From positions 4,493,501 to 4,557,500 of the forward strand of contig NZ_CP023317.1 of assembly GCF_009497655.1 (NCBI RefSeq): a stretch of 64,000 nucleotides of DNA, written 5' to 3'. Below, piece by piece: positions 1-9,656 of this stretch. A program made the translations under genes and the position numbers. The stretch comes from Priestia megaterium (GTDB lineage Bacteria > Bacillota > Bacilli > Bacillales > Bacillaceae_H). Numbering within the stretch: the stretch's first letter is position 1; each line of letters opens with the position of its first letter. The notes beneath the pieces are model-generated. The model did no database searches and was not told the DNA's origin. It saw nothing but the letters and a program-made list of their open reading frames with translations.

Positions 1-217
1 CAAACGATGCGACACTTTGCTGCTGAATATTGTCTGGAAACGGAATCAACAAGCGAAGTCGGCTTGCCAAATCTCCACTAAACATATAAGCGACGATAAA
101 CGAAACCGCAAAACTGACAATATGAATGAGCTGCAAAATAAATCCTCTTTTAAGACCTGTTACAAAGCCTAAAAGAAGCAATATAATTAAAATGATATTA
201 AGCATTGACTCAGTCAT
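1..217 (-). CDS. CvpA-family membrane protein, 5' part only
   Basis: The gene runs off the left edge, so only the first 72 codons are present. The N-terminus [18 protein letters not shown] is a hydrophobic helix, followed by the Gly-Leu-Lys-Arg-Gly turn and a second hydrophobic stretch typical of CvpA/YshB-like proteins. Its ATG (217-215) overlaps the TGA of zapA in an ATGA, so the two are probably translationally coupled. A second in-frame ATG lies at 205. In B. subtilis the yshB gene occupies the same place beside zapA. The family is linked to colicin V production in E. coli; a function in Bacillus is not established. Confidence 0.8.
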   Translation of the reverse strand, partial: MTESMLNIILIILLLLGFVTGLKRGFILQLIHIVSFAVSFIVAYMFSGDLASRLRLLIPFPDNIQQQSVASF

Positions 218-474
218 TCCTCTTTTCCATAAAGTTTTTGTTCAAGTCTCTCATAGTCTTCTTTCAGTTTTATATATTCGTGTACAGCATTCACAGCTGT
301 TAATACTGCTAATTTATTGATATCTAAAGAAGGGTTTTTAGTACTGATTTCACGCATTTTTTCATCCACTATAGAGGCGACAAGTCGAATATGGCTTGTA
401 CTTTCGCTACCGACGATGCTGTACTGCTGACCAAAGATGTCAACTGTCGCACGTGTTTTATCTTGTCTTGACAC
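214..474 (-). CDS. zapA: Cell division protein ZapA
   Basis: Small cytoplasmic protein that binds FtsZ and promotes Z-ring bundling. The 86-residue product has the ZapA pattern: an N-terminal beta region ([16 protein letters not shown]) and a C-terminal coiled coil rich in Glu, Lys and Leu. The reading frame extends upstream to 516, but I chose GTG at 474 because GGAGG stands 8 nt before it and the protein then starts like B. subtilis ZapA. It is divergent from rnhC and overlaps the next gene by 4 nt, the usual Bacillus arrangement. Confidence 0.92.
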   Translation of the reverse strand: MSRQDKTRATVDIFGQQYSIVGSESTSHIRLVASIVDEKMREISTKNPSLDINKLAVLTAVNAVHEYIKLKEDYERLEQKLYGKEE

Positions 475-617
475 GAGAAAATCCTCCGTTCCACGAAAAA
501 TCCTAATCCCTATCATACCACGAAGAAGACTTCAATGGAAACATATCTATATTTAAGCTATCATAAGGGATAGTGCTTATAAAGTAAACTAAAATACCCC
601 GAAAGGAGTGAAGCATT

Positions 618-1532
618 ATGTCACATGCTGTTATTAAGGTATCAGCTGATCAGATAGCTAAAATGAAGCTTCATTACACATCCTATTTGCAGCCTAAATT
701 GCCGCAGGGAAGTATTTTTTCGGCTAAAACTCCCGGCTGTTCTATCACTGCATACCGCTCTGGAAAAGTACTTTTTCAAGGAAAAGAAGCTGAAACAGAA
801 GCAGCTAAGTGGGGAGGTCCTTTAGATGCTTCTAAAAAGGCTCCCGTCTCACATCTCCCATCAAACTTCAGTTCACTATCGGTCATTGGTTCTGATGAAG
901 TAGGAACGGGAGATTATTTTGGTCCCATGACCGTAGTTGCTGCCTATGTTCAAAAAGAGCAGCTTCCTTTGTTAAAAGAATTAGGAGTACGAGATTCAAA
1001 AGAGTTAACGGATGCTAAAATCATTGAAATTGCCAAGCAGCTTGTTTCGTTTATTCCTTACAGTTTGCTTGTCTTACATAACGAAAAGTATAATGCATTT
1101 CAAGAAAAAGGCATGTCACAAGGTAAAATGAAAGCTCTGTTGCACAACAAAGCTTTATCCAACGTGTTAAAAAAATTGGATTCTGAAAAACCTGATGCGA
1201 TTTTAATTGACCAGTTTGTTGAAAAAAACACCTATTATAAACACATCGTAAAGGAAAAAGAGATTATCAAAGAAAATGTCTTTTTCAGTACAAAAGGAGA
1301 AAGCGTTCATTTATCTGTAGCCGCTGCTTCCATTATTGCCAGATACGCATTTTTAAAACAAATGGATTTACTAACGGAAAAGACGGGGATGGTCATTCCT
1401 CGCGGAGCTGGAGCACAAGTTGATATCGCCGCTGCTAAAATTATTAAAAAACATGGCGTCAATGCGCTGAACTCTTTAGCTAAAATCCATTTTGCTAATA
1501 CAGAAAAAGCTTTAAAATTAGCTAAAAAATAA
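618..1532 (+). CDS. rnhC: Ribonuclease HIII
   Basis: Endonuclease that cleaves the RNA strand of RNA/DNA hybrids. The 304-residue protein has the N-terminal TBP-like substrate-binding domain of RNase HIII (about residues 1-85) and then the catalytic core starting at GSDEVGTGDYFGP (91-103), with acidic residues Asp93 and Glu94 and a further Asp in LIDQF (Asp198). The ATG at 618 has AAAGGAGTGA upstream. It is divergent from zapA and convergent with pheT, sharing a bidirectional terminator at 1531-1561. Length and context match B. subtilis rnhC. Confidence 0.95.
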   Translation: MSHAVIKVSADQIAKMKLHYTSYLQPKLPQGSIFSAKTPGCSITAYRSGKVLFQGKEAETEAAKWGGPLDASKKAPVSHLPSNFSSLSVIGSDEVGTGDYFGPMTVVAAYVQKEQLPLLKELGVRDSKELTDAKIIEIAKQLVSFIPYSLLVLHNEKYNAFQEKGMSQGKMKALLHNKALSNVLKKLDSEKPDAILIDQFVEKNTYYKHIVKEKEIIKENVFFSTKGESVHLSVAAASIIARYAFLKQMDLLTEKTGMVIPRGAGAQVDIAAAKIIKKHGVNALNSLAKIHFANTEKALKLAKK

Positions 1533-1561
1533 GAGATGTGGAAATCCACATCTCTTTTTTT
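1531..1561. terminator. Bidirectional terminator rnhC/pheT
   Basis: Perfect 11-bp stem AAGAGATGTGG/CCACATCTCTT with a 3-nt loop, followed by a T run on the plus strand and, in the other direction, by ATTTTTTAG. It lies between the two convergent stop codons and can serve both genes. Confidence 0.85.
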
Positions 1562-1565
1562 ATTC

Positions 1566-3980
1566 TTATGAACGAAGCGTTGCACCAAATTCTTTTTCAA
1601 CAGCTTCTAAAACTGCACCATGTGCTTTTGCTACTTCTTCATCTGTTAATGTACGTTCAGGATCTAAGTAACGTAAAGAGAAAGCTACAGATTTCTTGCC
1701 TTCTTCCATACGCTCGCCTTCATATAGATCAAATACTGTCACGTCTTTTAAAAGTTCTCCGCCCGTCGTATAGATGACGCGCTGAACTTCTCCTGCAAGA
1801 ACGTTTTTATCTACAACAAGTGCAATATCACGTGTAATAGATGGGAATCTTGGAATAGCTGAATAACGAACTTCTTCGACATCTGCAGCTAATAGCTCTT
1901 GAAGGTGTAATTCAAACACGTATGTTTCACGAAGGCCATACTGTTTCTGAGCAACAGGATGAACTTGACCCACGTATCCAATTTCTTTTTCATCTAACCA
2001 TACAGCCGCTGTACGTCCAGGGTGCATACCGTCTTTTTTAACGGGAGCATATGAGATTCGTTTCTCTAAACCAAGCTGTGCAAATAACCCTTCTAGTACA
2101 CCTTTAATCACATAGAAATCAACGACTTTCTTTTCACCTTGCCAGCCGTGAGCATGCCATAGACCCGTGATTGCACCAGCTACGCGCTCCTGCTCATCCG
2201 GTAATTCCCCTTCACCTTGAGATAAGAACACTGAGCCTGTTTCGTATAGCGCAATAGAATCCGATTGACGAGCATTATTGTGCTTCACTGCTTCAAGTAA
2301 ATGAGGCACTAAGCTTTGACGAAGGATACTGCGATCTTCACTCATCGGCATTGCTAAACCAATCGTACTTGTTGCATTGAGTGCAAACTGAGTAGCTTTT
2401 TCAGCGCTCGTTAACGAATAGGTTGTTGTTTGCGCTAGCCCTGCTCCCTCTAAGAAACGGCGAACTTTACGGCGTCCAAGCTGATACTCTGTTAATTTTC
2501 CTGGAGTTGCCACTGTTACAGGAAGCGTTGTAGGAAGGTTGTCATAGCCATACATGCGCGCTACTTCCTCCACGATATCTTCTTCAATTGTAATATCGCC
2601 TCGACGAGTCGGTACCGTTACAACGATGGTTTCATCTTCGACTTTGCTTTCAAATTGAAGACGGTTCATAATATCTTGTACTTCTTCCATCGATAGTTCT
2701 GTACCAAGCACATTGTTAATACGTCCAAGTGACACAGCTACAACAGCAGGTTCCACAGTTAGTGTATCTACTTCTACAGTACCGCTTACCACTTCACCTG
2801 AAGCGTATTCAGCCATTAATTCTGCTGCGCGGTCAGCAGCTACACGCGTACGGTTAGGATCAATTCCTTTTTCAAAACGAGCACTTGCCTCACTGCGAAG
2901 ACCGTGGTCTTTGGAAGCTTGACGAACTGTTAAACCTTTGAAGTAAGCTGATTCAATAAGAACATTTACCGTATCGTCTTTTACTTCAGAGTTTGCTCCC
3001 CCCATTACACCTGCAAGAGCTACCGGTTCACTGCCGTTTGTAATAACAAGCTGATTGCCTTTTAATACGCGCTCTTGATCGTCAAGCGTTACAAACTTCT
3101 CGCCTTCTGACGCGTGACGTACAACAATTTCTTTTGAACCAAGACGATCATAGTCAAAAGCATGCAGCGGCTGGCCGTATTCAAGCAAAATATAGTTGGT
3201 AATATCAACAACGTTGTTATGAGGTCGAATACCAGCTGCCATTAAACGCGTTTGCATCCATAATGGTGACGGAGCAATTTTTACGTTTTTCACAACGCGC
3301 GCTACGTAAAGGGGATTGTCTTCTTTTGCCTCTACTTTAACGGAAATATAATCAGCTGCTTGCTCATCAGACGTTTGCACGTTTACTGACGGATACTTCA
3401 CTTCACGACGTAAAATAGCAGCCACCTCATGTGCTACACCTAACATACTTAAGCAGTCTGAACGGTTTGGTGTTAGCCCTAGTTCTAATACTTCATCGTT
3501 TAAGTTTAATGCATCTAGCGCATCCGCTCCTACTTCAGCATCACTTGGGAAGACGAAGATGCCTTCTTGATAATCTTTTGCCACAAGCTTGCTTTCAATG
3601 CCAAGCTCTTGAAGAGAACAAATCATACCGTTCGATTCTTCACCGCGAAGCTTAGCACGCTTGATTTTAAAGTTACCTGGAAGTACAGCTCCCACTTTTG
3701 CAACCGCTACTTTTTGACCTTGTGCCACGTTAGGTGCTCCGCACACGATTTGAACGATTTCTCCTCCGCCAAGATCTACTTGACAGCGGCTTAATTTATC
3801 CGCATTTGGATGCTGTTCACGTTCTACAACGTGACCAATTACCACTCCGCTGATGCCTTTATTTAAGTTTTCTACACCTTCAACTTCAATTCCACTTTTT
3901 GTGATTTTATCAGCTAACTCTTCTGCCGTTACGCCTGATAAGTCAACATACTCTTGTAACCAACGATAAGATACAAACAT
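1566..3980 (-). CDS. pheT: Phenylalanyl-tRNA synthetase beta subunit
   Basis: Large subunit of the alpha2-beta2 enzyme that charges tRNA-Phe. The 804 residues contain, in order, the N-terminal OB-fold tRNA-binding region (about 40-150, [18 protein letters not shown]), the B3/4 editing domain (about 200-390), B5, the catalytic-like core, and the C-terminal ferredoxin-fold anticodon-binding domain (about 705-800, [19 protein letters not shown]). ATG at 3980 follows GGAGG by 7 nt. It starts 13 bp after pheS and is co-transcribed with it under the T-box at 5072-5331. Confidence 0.97.
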   Translation of the reverse strand: MFVSYRWLQEYVDLSGVTAEELADKITKSGIEVEGVENLNKGISGVVIGHVVEREQHPNADKLSRCQVDLGGGEIVQIVCGAPNVAQGQKVAVAKVGAVLPGNFKIKRAKLRGEESNGMICSLQELGIESKLVAKDYQEGIFVFPSDAEVGADALDALNLNDEVLELGLTPNRSDCLSMLGVAHEVAAILRREVKYPSVNVQTSDEQAADYISVKVEAKEDNPLYVARVVKNVKIAPSPLWMQTRLMAAGIRPHNNVVDITNYILLEYGQPLHAFDYDRLGSKEIVVRHASEGEKFVTLDDQERVLKGNQLVITNGSEPVALAGVMGGANSEVKDDTVNVLIESAYFKGLTVRQASKDHGLRSEASARFEKGIDPNRTRVAADRAAELMAEYASGEVVSGTVEVDTLTVEPAVVAVSLGRINNVLGTELSMEEVQDIMNRLQFESKVEDETIVVTVPTRRGDITIEEDIVEEVARMYGYDNLPTTLPVTVATPGKLTEYQLGRRKVRRFLEGAGLAQTTTYSLTSAEKATQFALNATSTIGLAMPMSEDRSILRQSLVPHLLEAVKHNNARQSDSIALYETGSVFLSQGEGELPDEQERVAGAITGLWHAHGWQGEKKVVDFYVIKGVLEGLFAQLGLEKRISYAPVKKDGMHPGRTAAVWLDEKEIGYVGQVHPVAQKQYGLRETYVFELHLQELLAADVEEVRYSAIPRFPSITRDIALVVDKNVLAGEVQRVIYTTGGELLKDVTVFDLYEGERMEEGKKSVAFSLRYLDPERTLTDEEVAKAHGAVLEAVEKEFGATLRS

Positions 3981-3993
3981 CGTAGTCCCTCCT

Positions 3994-5028
3994 TTATACT
4001 TGTTTAAATTGATCTAAGAAACGAACATCATTTGTATAGAAATGACGAATATCATCCACGCCGTGTTTTAACATAGCAATACGCTCTACACCGATTCCAA
4101 AAGCAAAACCACGATATTTAGTTGAATCGTATCCAGCCATTTCAAGAACATTTGGATGAACCATACCGGCTCCTAAAATTTCAATCCAGCCTGTTTGTTT
4201 ACATACATTACAGCCTTTACCTCCACATTTTGCACACGATACGTCTACTTCTACAGACGGCTCAGTGAATGGGAAGAAACTTGGACGAAGACGAATTTCA
4301 CGGTCTGCACCGAACATCTTTTTCACAAATACTTCAAGCGTGCCTTTTAAATCGCTCATACGAATGTTTTCGTCTACTACAAGACCTTCAATTTGCATAA
4401 ATTGATGTGAGTGCGTAGCATCATCGTCATCGCGGCGGTACACTTTACCTGGGCAAATAATTTTAACAGGTCCTTTGCCTTCATTCTTGTTCATAACACG
4501 AGCTTGAACAGTTGATGTATGCGTACGAAGAAGCGTTTCTTCCGTAATATAGAACGTATCTTGCATATCACGTGCTGGGTGACCTTTTGGCAAGTTCAGC
4601 GCTTCGAAATTATAGTAGTCCTGCTCTACTTCTGGTCCTTCTGCTACTTCATAGCCCATTCCTAAGAATAAATCTTCTACTTCTTCAACCACGCTTGTGA
4701 GCGGGTGATGCGTACCTGCTTTAACCGGGCGTCCCGGCAGCGTTACGTCAATTGTTTCTGAAGCAAGTTTACGCTCTACCTCGGCTGCTTCTAACGCCGT
4801 TTGTTTTTCTTCAATTTTAGATGCAATCGCTTCACGTACTTCATTTGCAAGTGCTCCCATTACAGGGCGCTCTTCAGCTGAAAGTTTTCCCATACCGCGA
4901 AGTACTTCTGTGATAGGGCCTTTCTTTCCTAAATAAGCTACGCGTACGTCGTTTAATTCTTTTAAAGCACTTGCTGCTTCGACTTTTGCAATTGCTTCTT
5001 GTTGAAGTTCTTGTAAACGTTCTTTCAT
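3994..5028 (-). CDS. pheS: Phenylalanyl-tRNA synthetase alpha subunit
   Basis: Catalytic class II subunit of PheRS. An N-terminal coiled coil (about 1-80) is followed by the aminoacylation core with motif 2 ([16 protein letters not shown]) and motif 3 ([19 protein letters not shown]). A Cys cluster ([12 protein letters not shown]) typical of Bacillus PheS is present. An upstream in-frame GTG at 5031 exists, but ATG at 5028 sits 8 nt after GGAGG and is preferred. It is the first gene of the pheST operon, controlled by a T-box leader. Confidence 0.97.
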   Translation of the reverse strand: MKERLQELQQEAIAKVEAASALKELNDVRVAYLGKKGPITEVLRGMGKLSAEERPVMGALANEVREAIASKIEEKQTALEAAEVERKLASETIDVTLPGRPVKAGTHHPLTSVVEEVEDLFLGMGYEVAEGPEVEQDYYNFEALNLPKGHPARDMQDTFYITEETLLRTHTSTVQARVMNKNEGKGPVKIICPGKVYRRDDDDATHSHQFMQIEGLVVDENIRMSDLKGTLEVFVKKMFGADREIRLRPSFFPFTEPSVEVDVSCAKCGGKGCNVCKQTGWIEILGAGMVHPNVLEMAGYDSTKYRGFAFGIGVERIAMLKHGVDDIRHFYTNDVRFLDQFKQV

Positions 5029-5071
5029 CACTTATTCCTCCTTTTAACGTAAAAAATGACAAATAAAAAAA

Positions 5072-5331
5072 CCTCCTCCCAAAAAAGGGACGAGGATTAG
5101 TCGCGTTACCACCCTTGTTAACTATATACACAGACGTATACAGTTCACTTCATTCAAGTTAACGGAATCTCCGGAACACCTTTACATCTATGTAAGATGG
5201 TCTAAGTGTCAACTCAAGAGGTGAATTCACTTATTACATTTATAAAAATGCTTTCAGTCATGGCATTTTCTCCCTGCATAAACGGACATAAGCTACTGCT
5301 CTCTTTCATCGTTTTTTACATATGTAACTAT
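5072..5331 (-). promoter_or_regulatory. T-box leader of pheST (Phe-specific)
   Basis: Leader RNA that senses uncharged tRNA-Phe. Visible elements are the AGAGAGCAGTAGC start of stem I, a candidate specifier TTC (complement of 5223-5225) followed by the usual A, the conserved T-box AAGGGTGGTAACGCG (complement of 5102-5116), and an intrinsic terminator CCTCGTCCC...GGGAGGAGG plus T7 (about 5064-5096). The family mechanism is that uncharged tRNA pairs with the T-box and prevents the terminator. Specifier assignment is by position in the motif, not by folding. Confidence 0.93.
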
Positions 5332-5337
5332 TGTATT

Positions 5338-5366
5338 ATTATAGTGAAAACACGTTCTCGATGCAA
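5338..5366 (-). promoter_or_regulatory. Sigma-A promoter of pheST
   Basis: On the minus strand, -35 TTGCAT (5366-5361), a 17-bp spacer and a perfect -10 TATAAT (5343-5338), placing the transcript start just before the T-box stem I. Confidence 0.85.
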
Positions 5367-6125
5367 CTACATTCCGCGTAAATAATAAAGTAAGATTCCA
5401 GAAGCGATGGCAACATTTAACGACTCGCTCTTTCCATAGATGGGAATGTACAGATTTTGATCCGTTTGTTCCAACACTTTCTCGCTTACGCCGTTTCCTT
5501 CATTTCCCACAATCAGCGCAAATTCGTTTGAAGGTTTTACGTGTGTGTAGACCTTTCCATTTTGTAACGACGTGCCGTAAACTGCTATTCCTCTTTCTTT
5601 TAACAGTGAAATTGTTTCGAGCAAATCGCCTTTTACAATTGGAAGGTGAAAAATAGCTCCTTGCGTTGAACGAACGACTTTTGGGTTGTACACATCCACG
5701 CTGCCCTCTCCAATGATAATAGCCCCCACTCCCGCAGCATCAGCGGTTCGGATAATGGTGCCTAGGTTACCTGGATCTTGCACCGCATCTAAAAGCAATA
5801 CTTTCTGTGCTGTATGAATAATTTCCGCATGCTTTGTTTGAAAACACACGGCAATAATTCCTTGAGGTGTTTCTGTGTCAGATAATAACTTACTAATTGC
5901 TTCGTTTACAACGATTATTTCGATACCGTCTATATCCCACTGTGCGGGCACTTCGGTCGATTCGCGTATAATTAGTTCCTTTACGCAATCCTTATTTTTG
6001 ATAGCCTCTTCGACTAAATGAAAGCCTTCTACCATAAAAAGGCCCTGCTTATCACGGTCTTTTTTATTATGCAGTTTTTTCCACGCTTTTACCTGCGGAT
6101 TTTTAACTGAATCAATTTGTTTCAC
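5367..6125 (-). CDS. ysgA: TrmH/SpoU-family RNA 2'-O-methyltransferase (YsgA-like)
   Basis: Predicted rRNA or tRNA ribose methyltransferase using S-adenosylmethionine. The N-terminal substrate-binding part (about 1-95) precedes the SPOUT knot domain with its three motifs: DAVQDPGNLGTIIRTADAAG, FALIVGNEGNGVSE and YGKSESLNVAIASGILLY. A frame start ATG at 6131 is only 2 nt from AAAGGAG. GTG at 6125 is 8 nt away and yields an N-terminus like B. subtilis YsgA, so it is preferred. It ends just beside the pheST promoter. The exact target nucleotide is unknown. Confidence 0.9.
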   Translation of the reverse strand: MKQIDSVKNPQVKAWKKLHNKKDRDKQGLFMVEGFHLVEEAIKNKDCVKELIIRESTEVPAQWDIDGIEIIVVNEAISKLLSDTETPQGIIAVCFQTKHAEIIHTAQKVLLLDAVQDPGNLGTIIRTADAAGVGAIIIGEGSVDVYNPKVVRSTQGAIFHLPIVKGDLLETISLLKERGIAVYGTSLQNGKVYTHVKPSNEFALIVGNEGNGVSEKVLEQTDQNLYIPIYGKSESLNVAIASGILLYYLRGM

Positions 6126-6268
6126 AAACATAACTCCTTTATCTATACAAAAATAAATAGTTCGATTACATTTTGTTCAATAATCATTAGATAAGTTTCA
6201 CTTTATTGTACATAGAAATCGCAAAGAAAACAAAAACTATTGGTAACTTTACGATAGCTGAGGTGAAA

Positions 6269-6478
6269 ATGATGGATCTTAATTTACGAAATGCTGTTAT
6301 TGCAAACGTTTCAGGAAACTCAAAAGAAGAGCTTGAGGCTACAATTTCTGACGCTATTCAAAGCGGTGAAGAAAAAATGCTCCCTGGACTTGGTGTTTTA
6401 TTTGAAGTGCTTTGGGAAAAGTCTCCGGAATCAGAAAAAGAAGAAATTCTGACAACGCTTGAAAACGGTTTAAAATAA
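6269..6478 (+). CDS. sspI: Small acid-soluble spore protein SspI
   Basis: Minor forespore SASP, 69 residues, with the characteristic [16 protein letters not shown] start and the [14 protein letters not shown] stretch. The frame is open from 6206, but GAGGTG stands just before the double ATG at 6269/6272, which gives a length close to B. subtilis SspI (71). Family knowledge says it is made in the forespore under sigma-G; I could not pick out a convincing sigma-G promoter. It is divergent from ysgA and ends at a strong shared terminator. Confidence 0.92.
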   Translation: MMDLNLRNAVIANVSGNSKEELEATISDAIQSGEEKMLPGLGVLFEVLWEKSPESEKEEILTTLENGLK

Positions 6479-6500
6479 ATAACCTTTTCCTATGTACAAC

Positions 6501-6536
6501 AAAAAGCTCATTCTCCTAGGAGAATGAGCTTTTTTT
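6501..6536. terminator. Bidirectional terminator sspI / M42 peptidase
   Basis: Perfect inverted repeat AAAAAGCTCATTCTCC/GGAGAATGAGCTTTTT with a 2-bp centre, followed by T7 on the plus strand and flanked by A5 on the other side, so it can work for both convergent genes. Confidence 0.9.
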
Positions 6537-7620
6537 AATTATACGTAATGGCGTTAACCGTATCTCGGTCTAAGCGCTTAATGACTTCCGCAATTAATTT
6601 AACTGCGTTTTCATAATCATCACGATGAAGCATTGCTGCATGAGAATGGATATAACGAGTTGCAATTGTAATCGAAAGTGCTGGCACCCCGTTAGCTGAA
6701 ATATGGATAGAACCCGAGTCCGTACCGCCTCCAGCAATTGCATCAAATTGATACGGAATATTTAATTCATCTGCCACATCTACCACTGTATCTCGAAGTC
6801 CTTTATGAGAGACCATGGAAGCATCATATAAAATGATTTGCGGACCCTGCCCCATTTTAGAAGAGGCTTCTTTATCAGAAACACCAGGTGTATCTCCAGC
6901 GATACCGACATCAACAGCAAATGCAATATCCGGTTCAATAAAGTTAGCAGATGTTTTTGCACCTCGGAGTCCAACTTCTTCTTGCACCGTTCCTACACCA
7001 TACACAACATTTTCATGTTTTTCATTTTTTAAAGCTTTTAATACATCGATAGCGATTGCACAACCAATACGGTTATCCCAGGCTTTCGCTAGCAGCATCT
7101 TTTCATTGTTCATAACCGTAAATTCGAAATAAGGTACAACCTGATCACCAGGTTTTACTCCCCACTCCGCTACTTCTTCTCTGCTAGAAGCACCAATATC
7201 GATGAACATATCTTTAATGTCAACTGGCTTTTTGCGAACTTCTGGAGGCAAGATATGAGGTGGCTTTGAGCCAATAATCCCCGTTACCTCTCCTTTAGAT
7301 GTCACGATGGTTACGCGTTGAGCAAGCATAACTTGAGACCACCATCCGCCTACCGTTTGAAAACGAATAAAGCCGCGTTCATCAATTTGAGTCACCATAA
7401 AACCAACTTCATCCAAGTGACCGGCTACCATAATTTTAGGCCCTTGTTCGTTGCCTACTTTTTTTGCAATCAAACTGCCTAGCCCATCCGTCGTTACTTC
7501 ATCTGCATAAGGTGCAATATATTTCTTCATAACCTCACGCGGTTCACGCTCATTTCCAGGAATTCCTTTTGCATCTGTTAGTGCTTTAAGCATCGTCAAT
7601 GTTTCATCTAACTTTGTCAT
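6535..7620 (-). CDS. ysdC: M42-family glutamyl aminopeptidase (YsdC-like)
   Basis: Cytoplasmic dinuclear-metal aminopeptidase of the tetrahedral M42 group. Metal-ligand motifs are visible: [43 protein letters not shown] and the C-terminal [19 protein letters not shown]. The frame opens at 7638, but AAAGGGG lies 8 nt before ATG 7620, and the resulting 361 residues equal the B. subtilis length. Substrates are not evident; it is also annotated as endo-1,4-beta-glucanase in old records, which the motifs do not support. Confidence 0.93.
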   Translation of the reverse strand: MTKLDETLTMLKALTDAKGIPGNEREPREVMKKYIAPYADEVTTDGLGSLIAKKVGNEQGPKIMVAGHLDEVGFMVTQIDERGFIRFQTVGGWWSQVMLAQRVTIVTSKGEVTGIIGSKPPHILPPEVRKKPVDIKDMFIDIGASSREEVAEWGVKPGDQVVPYFEFTVMNNEKMLLAKAWDNRIGCAIAIDVLKALKNEKHENVVYGVGTVQEEVGLRGAKTSANFIEPDIAFAVDVGIAGDTPGVSDKEASSKMGQGPQIILYDASMVSHKGLRDTVVDVADELNIPYQFDAIAGGGTDSGSIHISANGVPALSITIATRYIHSHAAMLHRDDYENAVKLIAEVIKRLDRDTVNAITYN

Positions 7621-7697
7621 ATGGATTACCCCTTTCATATGTATACCTCTATTATAGCTAAAAAGAGGTTGAAGTAAAATTTCCCATCCCTTTATTT

Positions 7698-8186
7698 CTA
7701 GTATCCTTGTTCTTGGCGTTTAAAATTCACTTCATTTTTTGACATGTACGCCTCTTCAATATGTTCAGCAGAAAAACCAAACATATCGCCAAGCTTCATG
7801 TAAGATGCAAACATGTTCACATAGTTTTCTTTTGACAGGTCCTGCTCGAAAGCAGAAACTTGTGCAAATAACTGTAAAAATTGTGTTGTTTTTGAATCAG
7901 CTGCTTTTACTTTTGGCAGCTCAGTTAAATCATCGTATCCTTTTTCAATACCTAAAGAAAGAATGAAATGTACGCCGTCCACAAATTCTTCTAAAATAAC
8001 AGCATCTTCAGCCGGAGGTTTAACGCTCCAAAATTTGAAGCAGCGCGTTTCGTTTGCCAGCTCTCCCATTTCAACAAGCAGAGCTAAAAGTTTTCTTGGA
8101 ACCAAGTCTTCCTTATGAAGCTGATGCTTGTCCTCTATATGCTGATCCAGCTGGCGCTGCATGGTAAATAGCTGTTGTAAATTCAA
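7698..8186 (-). CDS. Dimeric all-alpha dUTPase (dUTPase_2 / MazG-like)
   Basis: Predicted dUTP diphosphatase that keeps uracil out of DNA. The helical protein carries the two acidic motif pairs of the dUTPase_2 family: [13 protein letters not shown] and [11 protein letters not shown]. This fold differs from the trimeric dUTPase. The frame starts with GTG at 8195, which overlaps the ribosome binding site; TTG at 8186 is 8 nt after AGGAG and is my choice (162 residues). It is a single gene between ysdC and the divergent ysdB. Confidence 0.83.
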   Translation of the reverse strand: MNLQQLFTMQRQLDQHIEDKHQLHKEDLVPRKLLALLVEMGELANETRCFKFWSVKPPAEDAVILEEFVDGVHFILSLGIEKGYDDLTELPKVKAADSKTTQFLQLFAQVSAFEQDLSKENYVNMFASYMKLGDMFGFSAEHIEEAYMSKNEVNFKRQEQGY

Positions 8187-8255
8187 TGTAATCACTCCTG
8201 TAATTATGTATATCTTCTTCTTTTTAAACCAATAAAGAAATTATATCAAAAATCG

Positions 8256-8281
8256 TGAAACTTTTTAGAGACTGAAACGTA
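8256..8281 (+). promoter_or_regulatory. Sigma-W promoter of ysdB
   Basis: TGAAAC (8256-8261), 16 bp, CGTA (8278-8281) is an exact match to the B. subtilis sigma-W consensus, 38 bp before the ysdB start codon. Confidence 0.85.
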
Positions 8282-8318
8282 AAGTAAGAAAACTGTGCCT
8301 TGTAAAGGAGGGAGCGTT

Positions 8319-8696
8319 ATGTTTGTTATTGTTATCGTTCGCGTGTTCATTTTCGCGCTTGTTGCTTACACACTATTAAAGCTGGTTCAGCATTTTCGCA
8401 GTCCAAAGCGGAAGCTTGTAGCAGCTCAGGAACATCAGCAATTTTTTGTCGTTGACGAAAAAACGAATATCCGCAAAAATTTTCTACTAACGTATAAAGG
8501 TATTTTATTTGAAGGAGAAAAATACAGCAATCCCAATGAACCAGAGTCTTTGTCGATTACAATGGTGTTAACAGATCCATCTCGATTGCATGAACTGCAA
8601 AAACAAGATTTCAAGCTGCTGGAAAATCACGTACACAACATGTATCCAAATGCTCCTATTCGCTGGAAAAGCCCCGTTCGAGAATTTTTACACTGA
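8319..8696 (+). CDS. ysdB: Sigma-W pathway membrane protein YsdB
   Basis: 125-residue protein with one N-terminal transmembrane helix (about residues 2-22, FVIVIVRVFIFALVAYTLL) and a cytoplasmic domain containing LLTYKGILFEGEKY. It matches B. subtilis YsdB in length and layout. AAAGGAGGGA precedes ATG 8319; the more upstream in-frame start at 8295 has no ribosome binding site. The sigma-W promoter upstream agrees with known membership of ysdB in the envelope-stress regulon. Molecular function is unknown. Confidence 0.87.
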   Translation: MFVIVIVRVFIFALVAYTLLKLVQHFRSPKRKLVAAQEHQQFFVVDEKTNIRKNFLLTYKGILFEGEKYSNPNEPESLSITMVLTDPSRLHELQKQDFKLLENHVHNMYPNAPIRWKSPVREFLH

Positions 8697-8717
8697 GCAC
8701 AAAATCATTTGTGCTCA
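8694..8717. repeat. Palindrome joining ysdB and ysdA stop codons
   Basis: Perfect 10-bp stem TGAGCACAAA/TTTGTGCTCA around ATCA. Its first three bases are the ysdB TGA and its last three are the ysdA TGA on the other strand. No long T run follows on either side, so it is a poor intrinsic terminator, but it could block 3' exonucleases. Confidence 0.75.
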
Positions 8718-8975
8718 GCTGATAACAAAAAAGAAAAGTAAATCAAGAGCGGCAAGAATAGGAAAACCTACTGTAAACGATGTGTGCTTCGTTTTATGAC
8801 GATAGCAATACATACCAATCAGTCCTCCAATGGCTCCTCCGATAGCAGCTACCGTCCACAGTGTGCTTTCGGCAATTCTCCACTCATGTCTTTTCGCTTT
8901 TTGTTTATCTCTATACATCATTCCTATCCCTATTATATTAATAACAATAAAATAGGTAAGCAGCAGTTCATTCAT
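8715..8975 (-). CDS. ysdA: DUF1294 small membrane protein (YsdA-like)
   Basis: 86 residues with three hydrophobic segments (about 4-22, 38-58, 66-85) and the DUF1294 signature YRDKQKAKRHEWRIAE followed by AAIGGAIGGLIGMYCYRHKT. GGAGG precedes the ATG at 8975. It is convergent with ysdB and lies just downstream of the rplT terminator. The family's role is unknown. Confidence 0.87.
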   Translation of the reverse strand: MNELLLTYFIVINIIGIGMMYRDKQKAKRHEWRIAESTLWTVAAIGGAIGGLIGMYCYRHKTKHTSFTVGFPILAALDLLFFFVIS

Positions 8976-8993
8976 GATATGTCCTCCGATAGC

Positions 8994-9024
8994 AAAAAAG
9001 CCTCATCATCTAAAGATGACGAGA
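8994..9024 (-). terminator. Terminator of infC-rpmI-rplT
   Basis: On the minus strand CTCGTCATC/GATGATGAG (one G-U pair, TTTA loop), then GCTTTTTT, directly after the rplT stop. Confidence 0.82.
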
Positions 9025-9035
9025 CTTTATATTCA

Positions 9036-9395
9036 TTACTTATCTAAGCCTTTTTTAGCAGCAGTTGCTAATTCAGCAAATGCTTTTTCATCAGCTACAG
9101 CTAAGTCAGCAAGCATTTTGCGGTTAACTTCAATACCTGCTAATTTTAAACCGTGCATTAAACGGCTGTAAGAAAGACCGTTCATACGAGCAGCTGCATT
9201 AATACGTGTGATCCATAATTTACGGAAGTCACGTTTTTTCTGACGACGGTCACGATAAGCATACATGTGAGATTTCATAACTTGCTGATTAGCAACTTTA
9301 TATAATCTATGCTTCGAACCGAAGAAACCTTTAGCTAATTTTAAAACTTTTTTACGACGTTTGCGTGTTACTGTACCGCCTTTTACGCGTGGCAT
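9036..9395 (-). CDS. rplT: 50S ribosomal protein L20
   Basis: 119 residues, the full L20 length, starting [19 protein letters not shown] and containing the typical GSKHRLYK and [15 protein letters not shown] segments. It binds 23S rRNA early in 50S assembly and in Bacillus also represses its own operon by binding the infC leader. It is the last gene of infC-rpmI-rplT, 39 bp after rpmI. Confidence 0.98.
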   Translation of the reverse strand: MPRVKGGTVTRKRRKKVLKLAKGFFGSKHRLYKVANQQVMKSHMYAYRDRRQKKRDFRKLWITRINAAARMNGLSYSRLMHGLKLAGIEVNRKMLADLAVADEKAFAELATAAKKGLDK

Positions 9396-9434
9396 AATTG
9401 TTTACCTCCTGTATTGTTTCTATCTCAACCCAAA

Positions 9435-9635
9435 TTACTTAATGTTATCTAATAAGTGACGGATACGTTTGAAGTCACCTTTGCTTACTAAAGAACCTTT
9501 ACGTAATTTACGCTTTTGTTTTGTAGATTTGTTAGCGAATAAATGGCTTGTGTAAGCACGAGCACGTTTTAATTTACCGCTTCCAGTCTTTTTGAAACGC
9601 TTTGCAGCGCCACGATGTGTTTTCATTTTTGGCAT
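9435..9635 (-). CDS. rpmI: 50S ribosomal protein L35
   Basis: 66 residues, basic, starting [20 protein letters not shown], a textbook L35. It sits between infC and rplT, 21 bp after infC, with GGAGG before ATG 9635. L20-mediated control of the leader should set its expression too. Confidence 0.98.
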   Translation of the reverse strand: MPKMKTHRGAAKRFKKTGSGKLKRARAYTSHLFANKSTKQKRKLRKGSLVSKGDFKRIRHLLDNIK

Positions 9636-9656
9636 GGGGTGTTCCTCCTCGTTCTA

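Noticed and set aside
4874-5131. 85-codon frame across the pheST T-box and pheS start
   Set aside because: It reads through the T-box terminator and antiterminator; pheS occupies the other frame.
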